Assembly (NCBI GenBank): GCA_963921195.1
Contig: OY992538.1
Span: forward strand, 434,001 to 498,000
Length of the DNA stretch: 64,000 nucleotides
DNA from: Pegoplata infirma
Lineage: Eukaryota; Arthropoda; Insecta; Diptera; Anthomyiidae
Direction of reading: 5' to 3'
Shown: piece by piece, positions 33,801-40,302 of the stretch
Layout: each line of letters opens with the position of its first letter
Position numbering within the stretch: the stretch's first letter is position 1
Position numbers and translations under genes: made by a program
Notes under the pieces: model-generated
Told to the model about the DNA's origin: nothing
What the model saw: the letters and a program-made list of their open reading frames with translations, nothing else
The model's database searches: none

Positions 33801-34937
33801 TTGTGATAGTAATATTGTAGGGCATATTAAGATCTTTAAAACAAGCCAAAAAATGGACTCTGTAGCTACAATACAGTCCACGATATTAAATTTTTAATGT
33901 GCAAGAGTGTCGCGATTTGGAGATTTTGGGGGAAATTGTGAAAAATTTTGATTTTGGTCGATCTGATTGTTATCCCAACATAAAAATTTTAGGATATTTT
34001 CATTAGGACTTGCACTTTGAGAATACCAAGTAAAAAAAAACTCGGGGGATACTTTCCCCCCATTTCCTCCACCCTTTGCCACGACCTTTAAATAAGGGGG
34101 GCACCCTTCCTTTTTTTCTAAAATTTGTTGGTTAAGGTAGGTATTGTAGAGCGTACTTTAAGCTTTTAAACAAACAAAAATGGGCTCTGTAGCTACAATA
34201 GCACTAATGATATTAAATTTTAAAGGTTCAAGAGTGTTGCGATTTGGAGATTTTAGGGGAAATTGTGAAAATTACATTACTATTGATATCAACCAATGGT
34301 AATTAAATTTCAATGGTAATGAAAAATTCCCATCTATGATATTTACCCAGGCTAGAAATGATTTTTTAAATAAAAAATGTGTTTGCTTTGAAATAGAAAA
34401 TTTTCTATCACTTTTTGAGATTTGTACTTTATTAGCGATGCGGAAGTAGTAGGAGTTTTGCGATTCAGCTCGGAAAAAAAAATAGATTAGGGCTATTGTT
34501 CAATGTATGTGTCATCAAAAATGTCCATTGAATTGTCAGGATCTTCACAAAGGAATCATATATTAATTTTCATTTCGCTTTTATAGGGTGATTCGGGTGG
34601 ACCATTACTATGTCCATATCCTGGAGAGAAAGATAGATGGTTTGTTGGTGGCATTGTATCATGGGGCATAATGTGTGCCCATCCAAAACTTCCAGGTGTC
34701 TATGCCAATGTCATCAAGTATTTACCATGGATAAATGAGCAAATACAAAAATATTCCCGAGAAGAAAGCTACTCAAAATATGATGCACATCCAGGTGGTC
34801 CGGACATTCTGTCAAATTTAGCCACTGTATCACTTAACAAAAATAAGCAGCCATATAAATTACACCATCGCAGTCCCATGGACATTGACTACTACGAGAG
34901 TGAAGAGAAAAAGCAGAATGCTGAGTACATCAATTAA
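3774..34937 (+). CDS. Corin: Corin-like type II transmembrane serine protease (12 coding exons)
   Basis: The joined exons give 1523 residues. Seen in the sequence: a cytoplasmic tail of about 837 residues rich in Q, N, S and T; a hydrophobic helix at about 838-858; a frizzled cysteine-rich domain from C892 to about 1010; LDLa repeats C1023-C1055 and C1058-C1092; a short SRCR domain at about 1096-1203; and a trypsin-fold protease from I1217. Activation would be at R1216|I1217 (SRR|IIGG). The triad is H1259 (TASHC), D1311 (HDNDIAL) and S1410 (GDSGGP). D1404, six residues before the serine, predicts cleavage after Lys/Arg. Cysteines for the usual disulfides, including the one tying the pro-region (C1203) to the protease, are present. 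Family knowledge: human corin is a cell-surface protease that activates pro-atrial natriuretic peptide; a role in flies is not established. Human corin has two frizzled and eight LDLa modules, so this is the shorter insect layout. A 5' UTR stretch at 3774-3802 is included in the span. Confidence 0.93.
3941..4396. mobile_element. Foldback with TACATTAGGGTTATA ends (copy 1)
   Basis: The left end GTACATTAGGGTTATAGC and right end GTTATAACCCTAATGTGC are inverted repeats. The interior pieces near both ends are similar to copy 2 at 4458-6446. Intron 1 location. Confidence 0.7.
4877..5258. mobile_element. Inner foldback with perfect 29-bp arms
   Basis: The 29 bases at 4877-4905, beginning CACCTAAAATGCAAAAGGCC, return as an exact reverse complement at 5230-5258. 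Similarity continues outward once the hAT insertion at 5263 is removed (TATCGGCACC against the mirror of GGTGACGATA). Confidence 0.75.
5263..6015. mobile_element. hAT-type non-autonomous element, TSD GTGACGAT
   Basis: A perfect 8-bp duplication flanks it (5255-5262 and 6016-6023). The terminal inverted repeat is TAGTGTTTGGG, followed by arrays of CCCGGGAATTCCCGGG-like palindromes at both ends and an AT-rich middle. The TA(G)NG start and 8-bp duplication are hAT hallmarks. No transposase is visible. Confidence 0.88.
6802..7377. mobile_element. ATACCCTCC/TTCGGC family copy
   Basis: It starts AACAAGTAAAAAAGTTAAAT and the TTCGGC/GCCGAA hairpin, then ATACCCTCCAC, carries the family's CAGACAGACAGACGGACAGA tract near 7201, and closes with ATACCCTCTATCACTAAGTG then GGAGGGTAT. 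The short open frame over the CAGACAGA tract is an artefact. Confidence 0.65.
8100..9492. mobile_element. hAT-type element, TSD GTTCATTA
   Basis: Perfect 8-bp duplication at 8092-8099 and 9493-9500. The terminal inverted repeats CATAGTGTATACATAGAGGC and (reversed right end) CATAGAGTATACATAGAGGC differ by two bases. It is nested inside the 6450-9848 element. No transposase is seen. Confidence 0.87.
9879..11135. mobile_element. Foldback with TATAATAGGGTGGTTCAT ends
   Basis: The left end at 9879 (TATAATAGGGTGGTTCAT) pairs with the right end ATGAACCAGCCTAATGTATA. The arms stay similar for over 100 bases (TTTTGTATGG..., AATAACACGT..., GGGTCGCTACCGGG against its mirror near 11000). The ends share the TA(C/A)ATTAGGG theme of other intron foldbacks. 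It ends about 145 bases before exon 2. Confidence 0.75.
11280..11694 (+). CDS. Corin: Corin-like exon 2, Gln-rich cytoplasmic tail
   Basis: Residues about 32-170, running from [13 protein letters not shown] through several poly-Gln runs to WQQKQQQ. The reading frame is closed by a TAA at 11257. The acceptor AG at 11278-11279 lies in a CAA-rich stretch with almost no pyrimidine tract, so it is weak by sequence, but it is the site that fits the phase of exon 1. The exon ends CAG|GCAAGT, a non-canonical GC donor in an otherwise perfect context. It ends on a whole codon, matching exon 3. Gln-rich tracts of this kind are common in fly proteins. Confidence 0.8.
12113..13665. mobile_element. Foldback with GTACATTAGGGCGGGTCGA ends
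   Basis: The 19 bases GTACATTAGGGCGGGTCGA (12113-12131) recur as an exact reverse complement at 13647-13665. Further in, the GCGCCTAAC...TCCGTCCGTCC block (about 12240-12275) mirrors GGACGGACGG...GTTAGGCGCG (about 13510-13548). A SINE sits inside. 11760-12112 to its left is low-complexity and shows no feature. Confidence 0.8.
12835..12962 (-). mobile_element. tRNA-derived SINE (type 1)
   Basis: Read on the minus strand, a perfect RNA polymerase III B box (GGTTCGATTCC) lies in GTGGGTTCGATTCCCTCC, with an A-box-like region near TTAACATGTAGCGTGATAC upstream. No tRNA cloverleaf is complete, so this is a SINE head and not a tRNA gene. Confidence 0.55.
13700..14224. mobile_element. Non-autonomous element with TGCATATTTT subrepeats
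   Basis: CAGGGACCTTCATGCA at left and TGCATGAAAGTCCTCT at right are inverted. The interior is made of AAAATATGC(A)CTAAAAA and ATATGCATTTTA repeats. Its style matches the element at 45951-46349, but no clean duplication was found. Confidence 0.55.
14273..14709. mobile_element. MITE with CTCGTTCGAACGAG-type arms
   Basis: Left ACCCAATTCACACCCGAGGT then AATCTCGTTCGAAC mirrors the right end, which reads GTTCGAACGAGATTTCACGT then CAGGTATGAATAGGT. About 35 bases of imperfect terminal inverted repeat, 437 bp long, no coding capacity. Confidence 0.7.
15390..15530 (+). pseudogene. Second, more decayed histone H1-like copy
   Basis: GATGATGCTGCCAACACCAT, CAAAGTAGCCATCC and GCGCTCAAAAATAGGC match, with gaps, GAAGATGCTGCCACCATCAA, GAAGAAACCATCC and GGTGCTCAAAAAGAGGC of the copy at 15900-16110. 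The upstream flank GTTTAAAGTGTTCTAGTG also matches. It is an internal duplication within the host element. Confidence 0.55.
15900..16110 (+). pseudogene. Histone H1 N-terminal pseudogene fragment
   Basis: From 15929, one frame reads [18 protein letters not shown] then [14 protein letters not shown] and a stop. The next frame reads [20 protein letters not shown] then QKEANI. Together these line up with the N-terminal tail and the start of the globular domain of insect histone H1 (HPPTxxMVDAAIKxLKERGG in the family). A frameshift and an in-frame stop make it non-functional. The histone assignment is from remembered family sequence. Confidence 0.7.
16655..16705. mobile_element. Terminal fragment of the ATACCCTCC/TTCGGC family
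   Basis: GGAGAGTATAAAAGATTCGG through TCTCACTTGTTT matches the family's right end (compare 63522-63572). The palindromic partner half is degraded (CACCAAAGAA). Confidence 0.55.
16770..17060. repeat. A-rich low-complexity tract
   Basis: Runs of A broken by TTTGATG/TTGATGAAAA units. Open frames over it on either strand (poly-Lys or poly-Phe) are composition artefacts. Confidence 0.7.
17255..17818. mobile_element. GGCATTCCACACC foldback family, half copy
   Basis: Matches the right arm of the full copy at 39296-40249, from the centre (AACGTTAAAACAAAGAAATAC) to the end (GGTGTGGAATGCCCCATATG). The left arm is missing. Confidence 0.75.
18412..18560 (+). mobile_element. tRNA-derived SINE (type 2)
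   Basis: Begins GGCGCCCCAATAGACTACTA. It has an A-box-like TAGTTGGTAGCGTGCTAGTC and a B-box-like GGGTTCTATTCCC (B box GGTTCRANTCC with a mismatch), then a body CAGAGGCCTTGGTCTGTTTC shared with the minus-strand copy at 32693-32875. Confidence 0.75.
18622..18845 (-). pseudogene. mariner-like transposase C-terminus relic
   Basis: On the minus strand, with frame slips: [10 protein letters not shown], then [18 protein letters not shown] then [20 protein letters not shown], and a TAG at 18624-18622. This matches the C-terminal end of Tc1/mariner-type transposases (WGYLKSKVY...NPQTIxELKxxI). It is head-to-head with the plus-strand relic and shares the post-stop sequence TCCAAAAAAA. Confidence 0.6.
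18960..19131 (+). pseudogene. mariner-like transposase C-terminus relic
   Basis: [20 protein letters not shown], then after a stop [20 protein letters not shown] and a TAG at 19129-19131. HLIDVIF is the usual C-terminal motif of mariner-family proteins. AGTAGTCCAAAAAA after the stop matches the minus-strand relic at 18622. Confidence 0.6.
19371..19590. repeat. Small foldback GTGCTCGATTCTGGAATACG
   Basis: The left arm GGAATACGATTTCACCATTC mirrors GAATTCGTATTCC near 19567, with further pairing of TTTTAAGATTTT and AAAATCTTAAAA. The left arm recurs at 50738-50810. Confidence 0.55.
20047..21814 (+). CDS. Corin: Corin-like exon 3, Ser/Asn/Gln-rich cytoplasmic tail
   Basis: Residues 171-759. An in-frame TAG is part of the acceptor (GTATGTTTAG), so translation opens exactly at 20047. 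The exon ends at a GTAAGT donor (21815), one base into a codon. Proline-rich stretches of SH3-ligand type are visible ([28 protein letters not shown]). A serine-rich unit occurs twice, at residues about 644-674 and 721-750 ([20 protein letters not shown] and [20 protein letters not shown]), each followed by a (D/E)APLLP motif. There are no cysteine-rich modules here, as expected for the cytoplasmic side. Confidence 0.9.
21904..22073 (+). CDS. Corin: Corin-like exon 4, juxtamembrane cytoplasmic tail
   Basis: The exon lies between a TTCTTACAG acceptor and a CAG|GTATTT donor, in phase with both neighbours. It encodes [11 protein letters not shown] through SLPHQ, the last cytoplasmic stretch before the basic and membrane segments. 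No domain is recognised. Confidence 0.9.
22134..22463 (+). CDS. Corin: Corin-like exon 5, membrane anchor and start of frizzled domain
   Basis: Residues 817-926. A basic stretch (NRRKSS, GRLKFR) precedes the hydrophobic helix [18 protein letters not shown], the inside-positive arrangement of a type II signal anchor. The frizzled domain opens with C892 (GTCLP) and contains the typical FPNYIGH segment. Two in-frame donors exist, at 22464 and 22473. The first is preferred because it gives the usual 22-residue spacing from the conserved His to the next Cys of frizzled domains. Confidence 0.9.
22525..23023 (+). CDS. Corin: Corin-like exon 6, rest of frizzled domain and two LDLa repeats
   Basis: Residues 927-1092 plus one base. 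The remaining frizzled cysteines appear in order ([40 protein letters not shown]). The first LDLa repeat (CDGFKC...[16 protein letters not shown]) has the full set of acidic calcium ligands. The second (C1058-C1092) ends [16 protein letters not shown] and has Tyr where the usual acidic residue sits. The donor is GCA|GTAAGT. Confidence 0.95.
23276..23602 (+). CDS. Corin: Corin-like exon 7, SRCR domain
   Basis: About 109 residues between a TTTTCTTAG acceptor and a GTAAGA donor. The pattern [19 protein letters not shown], then AVCSMLGYS, ending with paired cysteines (FSNCTP, ELTCSNY), fits the short SRCR domain that precedes the protease domain in corin-type TTSPs. It is degenerate compared with group A SRCR domains. 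Confidence 0.88.
23671..23854 (+). CDS. Corin: Corin-like exon 8, activation site and catalytic His
   Basis: Encodes ECGKVKK...[17 protein letters not shown] and ends in LTASHCIG. The linking Cys (C1203), the cleavage site and H1259 all lie here. The acceptor is TTTCCTTTAAG and the donor AA|GTAAGT, splitting the Asn codon. Confidence 0.96.
24162..24506. mobile_element. MITE AGCCTTGTTTTTT (copy 1)
   Basis: The ends AGCCTTGTTTTTT and AAAAAACAAGCCT are inverted and flanked by ATTATT on both sides. It is related throughout to the copy at 45022-45389, which has longer and better kept arms. Confidence 0.7.
24851..25470. repeat. Inverted minisatellite of TTGTATTTCAGAAA units
   Basis: About a dozen units of a roughly 20-24-bp motif (CAATTGTATTTCAGAAA with a variable tail) run on the plus strand to about 25140, then the complement (TTTCTGAAATACAATTGAC) from 25143 to 25470. 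A stretch at 25320-25400 carries CCGGGAATACCGGGAAA repeats. Imperfect units and variable spacing argue for a foldback satellite. Confidence 0.7.
26500..26622. repeat. Dispersed repeat CAGTGCAACAACCAAAATCG (copy 1)
   Basis: GTGCAACAACCAAAATCGGA through CAAGGCTTTTTTTAGTTC is shared with 52091-52180 and, inverted, with 58655-58770. On the minus strand it joins a tRNA-like stretch (GGCTTAATGGTTAG near 26385), so it may be the body of a third SINE. Confidence 0.6.
26733..26834 (-). mobile_element. tRNA-derived SINE (type 2, diverged)
   Basis: Minus strand: GGTTAGTTGGTAGCGTGCTA and GGGTTTGATTCCC (B box with one change) followed by the type 2 body TTTCGCTACAACGAA. Sits inside the hAT-type element at 26115-27057. 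Confidence 0.7.
27327..27486 (+). CDS. Corin: Corin-like exon 9, catalytic Asp
   Basis: Encodes [19 protein letters not shown] through HDNDIALFQ, with D1311 as the triad aspartate. The acceptor TATATTTTAG and the donor CAG|GTAAGT are clean and the phases match. Confidence 0.96.
27575..27701 (+). CDS. Corin: Corin-like exon 10, protease domain core
   Basis: Encodes [20 protein letters not shown] and [14 protein letters not shown]. The VCLPP cysteine is the partner of C1203, and TVIGWG is the usual protease core motif. Confidence 0.95.
27923..28175. mobile_element. MITE TTAGTCCCAATT...GGCAATTTTAAT
   Basis: TTAGTCCCAATTCACAACAG then GCAATTTTAAT at left mirrors ATTAAAATTGCCCTGTCTAA then ATTGGGACTTA at right. 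253 bp, intron 10, directly abutting the next MITE. Confidence 0.75.
28174..28326. mobile_element. MITE TTAGTGCGTATTTACATT
   Basis: TTAGTGCGTATTTACATT (28174-28191) against AATGTAAATACGCACTTA (28309-28326). The AATTGC core and a CTCTCTC/GAGAGAG centre complete a nearly perfect hairpin. Confidence 0.8.
28532..28565. repeat. Hairpin CCAGTTTCTGTAAC / GTTACAGAAGCTGG
   Basis: Fourteen-base stem with one mismatch and a 6-base loop in intron 10. No known role assigned. Confidence 0.6.
28793..28840. mobile_element. Terminal fragment of the ATACCCTCC/TTCGGC family
   Basis: GGAGGGTATATAAGATTCGG then CACAGCCGAATATAACATAA is the family's end hairpin. It lies about 36 bases before exon 11. Confidence 0.6.
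28877..29022 (+). CDS. Corin: Corin-like exon 11, protease domain with specificity Asp
   Basis: Encodes [21 protein letters not shown] through [17 protein letters not shown]1404 is the trypsin-type specificity residue. The donor is CAG|GTCAGT and the exon ends on a whole codon. Confidence 0.95.
29615..30180. mobile_element. GGCATTCCACACC foldback family, inner copy
   Basis: Shares ATAGCCCTATATG, CACCACAATCTCAAAAATTT and the ACAAACATCTAAACTTTT block with the copy at 39296-40249. The outer ends are lost and the centre is a diverged palindrome (TTTCGCAAATATTTG region). 29036-29614 shows no feature. Confidence 0.65.
30678..31050 (+). mobile_element. ATACCCTCC family copy
   Basis: ATACCCTCCAACCACAGTAT, GTCCGTCTGTCCGTCCGTCT and AGGGGGAAAAAAGCTCCCCC match the copy at 62606 in order. 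Intron 11. Confidence 0.7.
31720..31800. repeat. CCCGGGA repeat block
   Basis: GAGTTCCCGGGATCCGGGGA and TTTCCCGGGAAATGAAAAAG resemble the terminal arrays of the element at 5263-6015 (right end GGGAAATTGAAAAGTCCGGG). Probably a hAT-type end remnant. 31810-32296 shows no feature. Confidence 0.55.
32305..34338. mobile_element. hAT-type element, TSD ATATTTAC
   Basis: Perfect 8-bp duplication at 32297-32304 and 34339-34346. The terminal repeat is CATAGATGGGA, then AATGGTAAT/ATTACCATT-type subterminal repeats (AATTACCATTTAATTG, TTTCATTACCATTG). The middle has mutually inverted blocks (AAAATCTCCAAATCGC against GCGATTTGGAGATTTT). A SINE is nested at 32693-32875. Intron 11. Confidence 0.87.
32693..32875 (-). 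mobile_element. tRNA-derived SINE (type 2) with 12-bp TSD
   Basis: TGACGCACACTT occurs at 32681-32692 and 32876-32887 as a perfect target duplication. On the minus strand it starts GGCGCC, has GTTGGTAGCGTGCTAG (A box region) and GTTCGATTCCC (B box), then the type 2 body, and ends in an A run. A complete retroposed copy. Confidence 0.85.
34587..34937 (+). CDS. Corin: Corin-like exon 12, catalytic Ser and C-terminus
   Basis: The acceptor GCTTTTATAG is followed directly by [13 protein letters not shown], with S1410 the nucleophile, then [20 protein letters not shown] and the closing helix. The protease domain ends near residue 1463. A tail of about 60 residues rich in charged and polar residues follows to TAA 34935-34937. 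Confidence 0.97.
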   Translation, partial: GDSGGPLLCPYPGEKDRWFVGGIVSWGIMCAHPKLPGVYANVIKYLPWINEQIQKYSREESYSKYDAHPGGPDILSNLATVSLNKNKQPYKLHHRSPMDIDYYESEEKKQNAEYIN

Positions 34938-35070
34938 AAATACTAGTGATCGCGTGCGACAGAAAATCAATTGCAACCGTATGAATCAATAATATTTAAA
35001 TATTTGGAACATTATTATTATGAAAATGGACAATAATACTAAAAAAAAAAATAATAATGAAATAAATTTA
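34938..35070 (+). promoter_or_regulatory. 3' UTR with candidate poly(A) signal
   Basis: AATAAA at 35061-35066 is the first canonical poly(A) signal after the stop codon. More AATAAA motifs follow in the AT-rich DNA downstream, so longer 3' UTRs are possible. Confidence 0.5.
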
Positions 35071-35579
35071 ATTCCCATACATACATATATTTTTGCTACT
35101 GCTACACCGAATATCCTAAAAAAGAAAATATCACAATTGTCAATTGTCAATTTTAAAAACAAGAATTTTTTTGGGTCAATTTTATTTTACAAATAAAAAA
35201 CCAAATTATCTACATGCATACATACATATGTACAGTATGTATTAACAATAAATTTATAACTGATTTTTTAAAAAAGAAAAAAACAATAAAACACATCATA
35301 TCCTTTTCGAAACATATGATAACTAACTAAAATTTTTACAAAAGAAATTATTTAGTAAACACATGCATACATATGCATGTAAAGTATACATACATACATA
35401 TGTATATGTTTGTATAACAACTACATACATATTTGTTTAAAGACAAAAATTTATAAGACAATAAATGTATTATATACAACAAGATTTATAGAATATAATA
35501 CATACTAATGTAATGATAATTGAATTTTAGAGAAAATTTTATTTATAAGAAGAAAATATCAACATGTGTTTTTCAATAC

Positions 35580-35581
<2 letters not shown>

Positions 35582-35630
<49 letters not shown>
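35582..35630. repeat. (CA)n microsatellite
   Basis: About 24 CA repeats, followed by AT-rich DNA with CATACATA runs to about 36000. No gene is seen in 35070-36677. Confidence 0.9.
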
Positions 35631-35632
<2 letters not shown>

Positions 35633-36677
35633 TACAAACATATGAATAAGGGAGTAAGCTCCCAAAAGCAAAACAAGTATCCTAATAATGTTGCTTAAAA
35701 TAAGAAATATCTTATATGTTTGCACGCATACATACATGCTTATATATTACAGGCAAACACACACACACACAAATATACATATTAAAATTATTTTTATAAA
35801 ACAAAAAGAAATTCTACTGAAACAAGTGTTTTTTTTTGTTAATTTTTATGTTAGAACATAAAAAACATAATGACAATACATATTATTAATAAAATTATGA
35901 AATAAAGACAATAAAATTATTATTATTATTGTTATAATAAATAAAAACCAAACAAAAAAACTAAATGACAATACAAAATATATGATAACAAATACATACA
36001 TATATACAATACAATACAAATGTATTTAACTCTTAAATATGAGAACTGTTGTAGTAAATTAAGTGAGAATATTTGAAAAAAAAAAAATAAAAAATATACT
36101 CTAACATTTGTATACATGTATGCAAATATACAAATACAAATGAACATACATAAAGTATCACATAAAATTATATAAAAACAAATTCTATGTTTATGCTTTA
36201 GGCAACTATTTTTTAATGATTGAATACCAAAAGTATACTCTGCAAGTATTTTGATACGAAGAAGATACCCCAGCGTATCGCCCGGCAGATAAATTGTTTA
36301 GCGGGGGATATCCTATTCGTATTGTGGAAGAAACACCCTTTGGTAGAAAACGTGCACCAAATGCAATGCGTCCAAGGGATTCGAAAGCAATTCTTCTGAA
36401 AGATAAATTGGTAATATTTCCAGATAATAATTTGGAAGATAAATTTTAGATTTTACTTCAATTTTACCTGGAAAATATTGGCAGATAATACCCTAAACGA
36501 TATCCCGAATACTGCTCGTGGAAGATAAAAAGAAGGGTACACTAAGAAAATTATGTCATTAACTGTTTGTAGTTTATTTAAAAAAAAAGTAATCAGTAAT
36601 GTCGTTTTAAAAGAAAAATCACTTATTTTATTAGGGATTTCTTTTTTCTACTATTTTTGTAGTTAAAAAAAATAAAT

Positions 36678-38102
36678 TACCCAGGTAGAAAAATACAACC
36701 GTAAAAATGCTTTTAAAGCGCTCTGCATGGTAGTACGAATGCTTTCAGACCATACGGAAAACCATCCTCAGAGCGCTTTCAGATAATCCTAATGATAACA
36801 CCGTTAAACGGTTTATATAAAGCGTTTTTAAAGTCATTTATAATAGTGATTTGAGAACGCTTCGTTAAAGCATTATTAAAGCGTTAAAAAGCAAAAAATA
36901 TAGCAATTTTAAAATTTTTGTTAACTTTGTCGTACTGGACGAGATATGTTGTATAGGCAAGAAATTGCTGCAAAAATTAGTTTTAAAAAAGTTCAAGTTC
37001 GCAAGAAAATGTAATATTGCAACAAAATTTTAATAACATATCTGACATAACTTTAGAGTTTCAGAGGAAATCTTTCGTTTTAATGGATATTGAAAAATTG
37101 AAAATTAGATATTTTTGTTATATGGTTGAGCAATTATTCTTAAAAATGTAATGGATTTTAAGCAGTACTGGCACTTTAAATTCTTTATACAGTGTGTCGT
37201 ATTTTTCCATCCAGCAAAATAGATACTTCAAAAGCGGTTAATACGAAGACAATTTCAAGAAAATTATAAGAAACAAGTAAGGGTGTCGGCTGTGCCGAAT
37301 CTTTTATACCCTCCAACATGCAAATAAAAAAATTCCAGGGGCGTCTTCTTTTTTTTTTTTTTGGTGGGGTCGGTAGTGGTAATTGGCGGGTCACATTTCC
37401 TCTCGAATAAAATTAATTCTTATGCTTTTTGCACTAAAGAAATACAAATTTATCATTATTAAAAAAAAAAAATAATTTATTCCACGCCCATACAAAGGGG
37501 GCGCACAGAAAAACGATATTTTCTAATTCTCTTATTCTGATAACGTATGCCCAATTTGAAATGCAAAAACTATGATTGTAAATCAAATTTTTATCACAAA
37601 GTGATCCAAACACAAATCTGATAGTATTTTTTTGAAAGGCATATCTTCAATGAAATAAACAAATTTTTTAAAATACTTTGTAATGGGAAAATTATGATAG
37701 CAAACCCAATTTTTTGATCAAATCAATAAAAAAAATGCATGATTTTTTTTATGAAAAATCATAAATTGCAAAGTACTGCAAAAACGGTATTTGAAAACGG
37801 TTTTAGTCGTTTAAAACCATATTTTACAGGTTGTATAAAATAAAAATTATTTTTAAAAAAATCATAGGTTTGGTTAAAAAGTATTCTCAAAACGCTTTTA
37901 CGAGTCGTTCGAAAAGCGTTATGAAGTTATGCTTTAAAATTGAGTTATTTTTGATAAGTCTTGGTTTTATTTTATAACCATCATGAATTTCTACTTGGTG
38001 GTGTTTTGAAAACGCTTTTTCTTATTACCGTCATGAATTTCTACTTAAGAGTGCTTTTAAGACGCTTTATTTTTATAACCGTCATGAATTTCTACTTGGG
38101 TA
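36678..38102. mobile_element. Foldback TACCCAGGTAGAAA
   Basis: TACCCAGGTAGAAA at left mirrors TTTCTACTTGGGTA at right. AACGCTTT/AAAGCGTT subrepeats fill both arms. A fragment of the ATACCCTCC family is nested at 37274-37510. The same end type occurs at 60675-61009. Confidence 0.65.
37274..37510 (+). mobile_element. ATACCCTCC/TTCGGC family fragment
   Basis: AACAAGTAAGGGTGTCGGCT, TGCCGAATCTTTTATACCCT then CCAACATGC, as at 1524. Truncated on its right. Confidence 0.65.
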
Positions 38103-38905
38103 CTGTCTTAAAAATGAAGTTTACGTTACATTCAATTTAGCAATAAAAAAATTCTCCTATATTTTTAAAGTCTTTCAATGCAAAATAACAGAATATGCAC
38201 TAGTTTTTTAATGTTTTTGTTAGTCATTAATTAAACATTAAAAATTAACTGTAACATGATGTTATTTTAAATGGGAAATCAGTGGAATGGTTTTTAAATA
38301 AAATTTGAAACAATCTTGCTTTGAAGATTGTTTAAATTCATTAAATGAAAACACGATTTAGTGTTTTTTCCTTGGATCCGCACCTGTATACGAAACTATT
38401 TCCTATAATTATACACAATTTTCTTGCATTTTACAAAATGTTTAAGTAAAACTACAAACAATTTTCTTTTATTTCACGAACTATTTTCGTAAATACATAT
38501 TTAAAATAATTTCCATTTTTTACGAAATTATTGATTATAAATACAAATAAATTTCTTGTATTTTACGAAATTCTGCATTAAATTTACAAAAAAATTTCAT
38601 AAAATGCATAAAAAATTTTCGTAAAATTACAAACATTTCGTGTATTTTACGAATATCTTTTTTTTAATGTTGCCAAAATATCATCAAAATAATAAAAGGA
38701 AGATTTTTAAAAAATACTACTTTGATAATTTTTAAAATACGATAAAAAGAAGATATTGCCGCAATTTCTCTTAGACGACATTTCTTTCAAATGCTTGCAG
38801 TGTAAAACAATATACACGCATACATACACACAAAAATATATTTAAGCAAACCGAAAAAATAATTATTAGAAGTAGTATGTACGAGTATGATACTACAAAA
38901 ATACA

Positions 38906-40302
38906 TCCCAGCAAAACTTTGATTACCAAATAAGGTATAAAATAAGGTATAGGATAGCTTATTTTATACATTGCAGCATTGATGATTTTAACATGGGATG
39001 AGACTCAAAGTAATGCATACGAGTAATGTAAAAAATATAGCATACCAGAATGTATATAAGGCGTTACGAATAGTGAACAAGTAACGATGTATTAAATTTA
39101 CTCACGTGATTGTAATATAAGTCACACATGATTTAAGGTTTAAAAAAATATAATAAATAAATGAAATACAATTTTTGCAATAATCATTATAGCATTACGT
39201 AACAAGTTATTAGTAAAACATTATTTTGCACCTTGAAATAAAATGTTGTGAAACAAATGTCTGGTAAGACATCCCAAAATAATGCTACAAATAAGGTATA
39301 TGAGGCATTCCACACCAAATGTCCAGCGAAAAAAAACACGTGTACCATAAACTTCTGAATAGCTTGTATGGATAGCCCTATATGGAACTTAGAAAATTGC
39401 GTTTTCGGTTTTTCAATTTTTCAAAAACTGGGCTTAGGAGGCGTGGTCAAATGTTGGAAAAATGGTCAAATTTGTGGCGAGTTGCATTGATTAAATATTT
39501 ATCACATTAAATCGGAATGCACCACAATCTTAAAAATTTATATTCTTATATAGTTTCGTATGGGCTATCGAATAAATTTTTTTTCCTTGAAAAATTTTCA
39601 GAACCCGTTCTGAAATTTTCCATTTTTTAAAAAAGTCTTTTTATCAAAAATCCGGCCATTTTTTTTCTTTTTTTAAATTTTTTTTTTTAAGTTTAGATGT
39701 AATATTAATTGTATGAATATTACTCATTCGACGCGTTAAAACAAGAAAATACAAGCAAATTACAAAATTTTTATGAAATTTAAAATTCAAATGCGATTTT
39801 CTCGAAAAAAAACGAAAAATACATTTCTGATTTTTTTTGTGTGGATGGACAAACATCTAAACTTTAAAAAAAAATAAAAAAAAAAAGAAAAAAAAGTGAT
39901 AAAATGACTTTTTTAACAAATGGAAAATTTCAGAACGGGTTCTGAAAATTTTCTAAAGAAAAAAAATTTATTCGATAGCCCATACAAAACTATATAAGAA
40001 TGTAAATTTTTAAGATTGTGGTGCATTCCGTTTTAATGTGATAAATATTTATTCAAGGCAACTCGCCTCAAATTTTACCATTTTTCCAATATTTGACCAT
40101 GCCTTCTAAGCCCAGTTTTTGAAAATTAGAAAAACCAAAAACGAAATTTTCTTAGTTCCATATAGGGCTATCCAAACAACCTATTCAGAAATTTACGGGA
40201 CATATGTTTTTCTGTAGCGGGACATTTGGTGTGGAATGCCTCATATACATTATCTGGCAATGTGTTACATAATCACCGCCCATTACCAAAGTTTTGCTGG
40301 GA
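38906..40302. mobile_element. Element TCCCAGCAAAACTTT, host of a foldback
   Basis: TCCCAGCAAAACTTTGATTA at left mirrors ACCAAAGTTTTGCTGGGA at right; TACA follows at right and precedes at left, a possible 4-bp duplication. Most of its length is the inserted foldback 39296-40249. 38103-38905 has only loose TTTACGAAA-type repeats. Confidence 0.6.
39296..40249. mobile_element. GGCATTCCACACC foldback, full reference copy
   Basis: Left GTATATGAGGCATTCCACAC then CAAATGTCC mirrors the right end. The arms of about 430 bases pair almost throughout (ATAGCCCTATATGGAACT, GCACCACAATCTTAAAAATT, CAGAACCCGTTCTGAAATTT). The centre CATTCGACGCGTTAAAACAA is intact here and serves as the empty site for insertions in the copy at 52475-58314. 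Confidence 0.85.

Noticed and set aside
35582..35630. (CA)n tract as a special regulatory or telomeric site
   Set aside because: An ordinary microsatellite.
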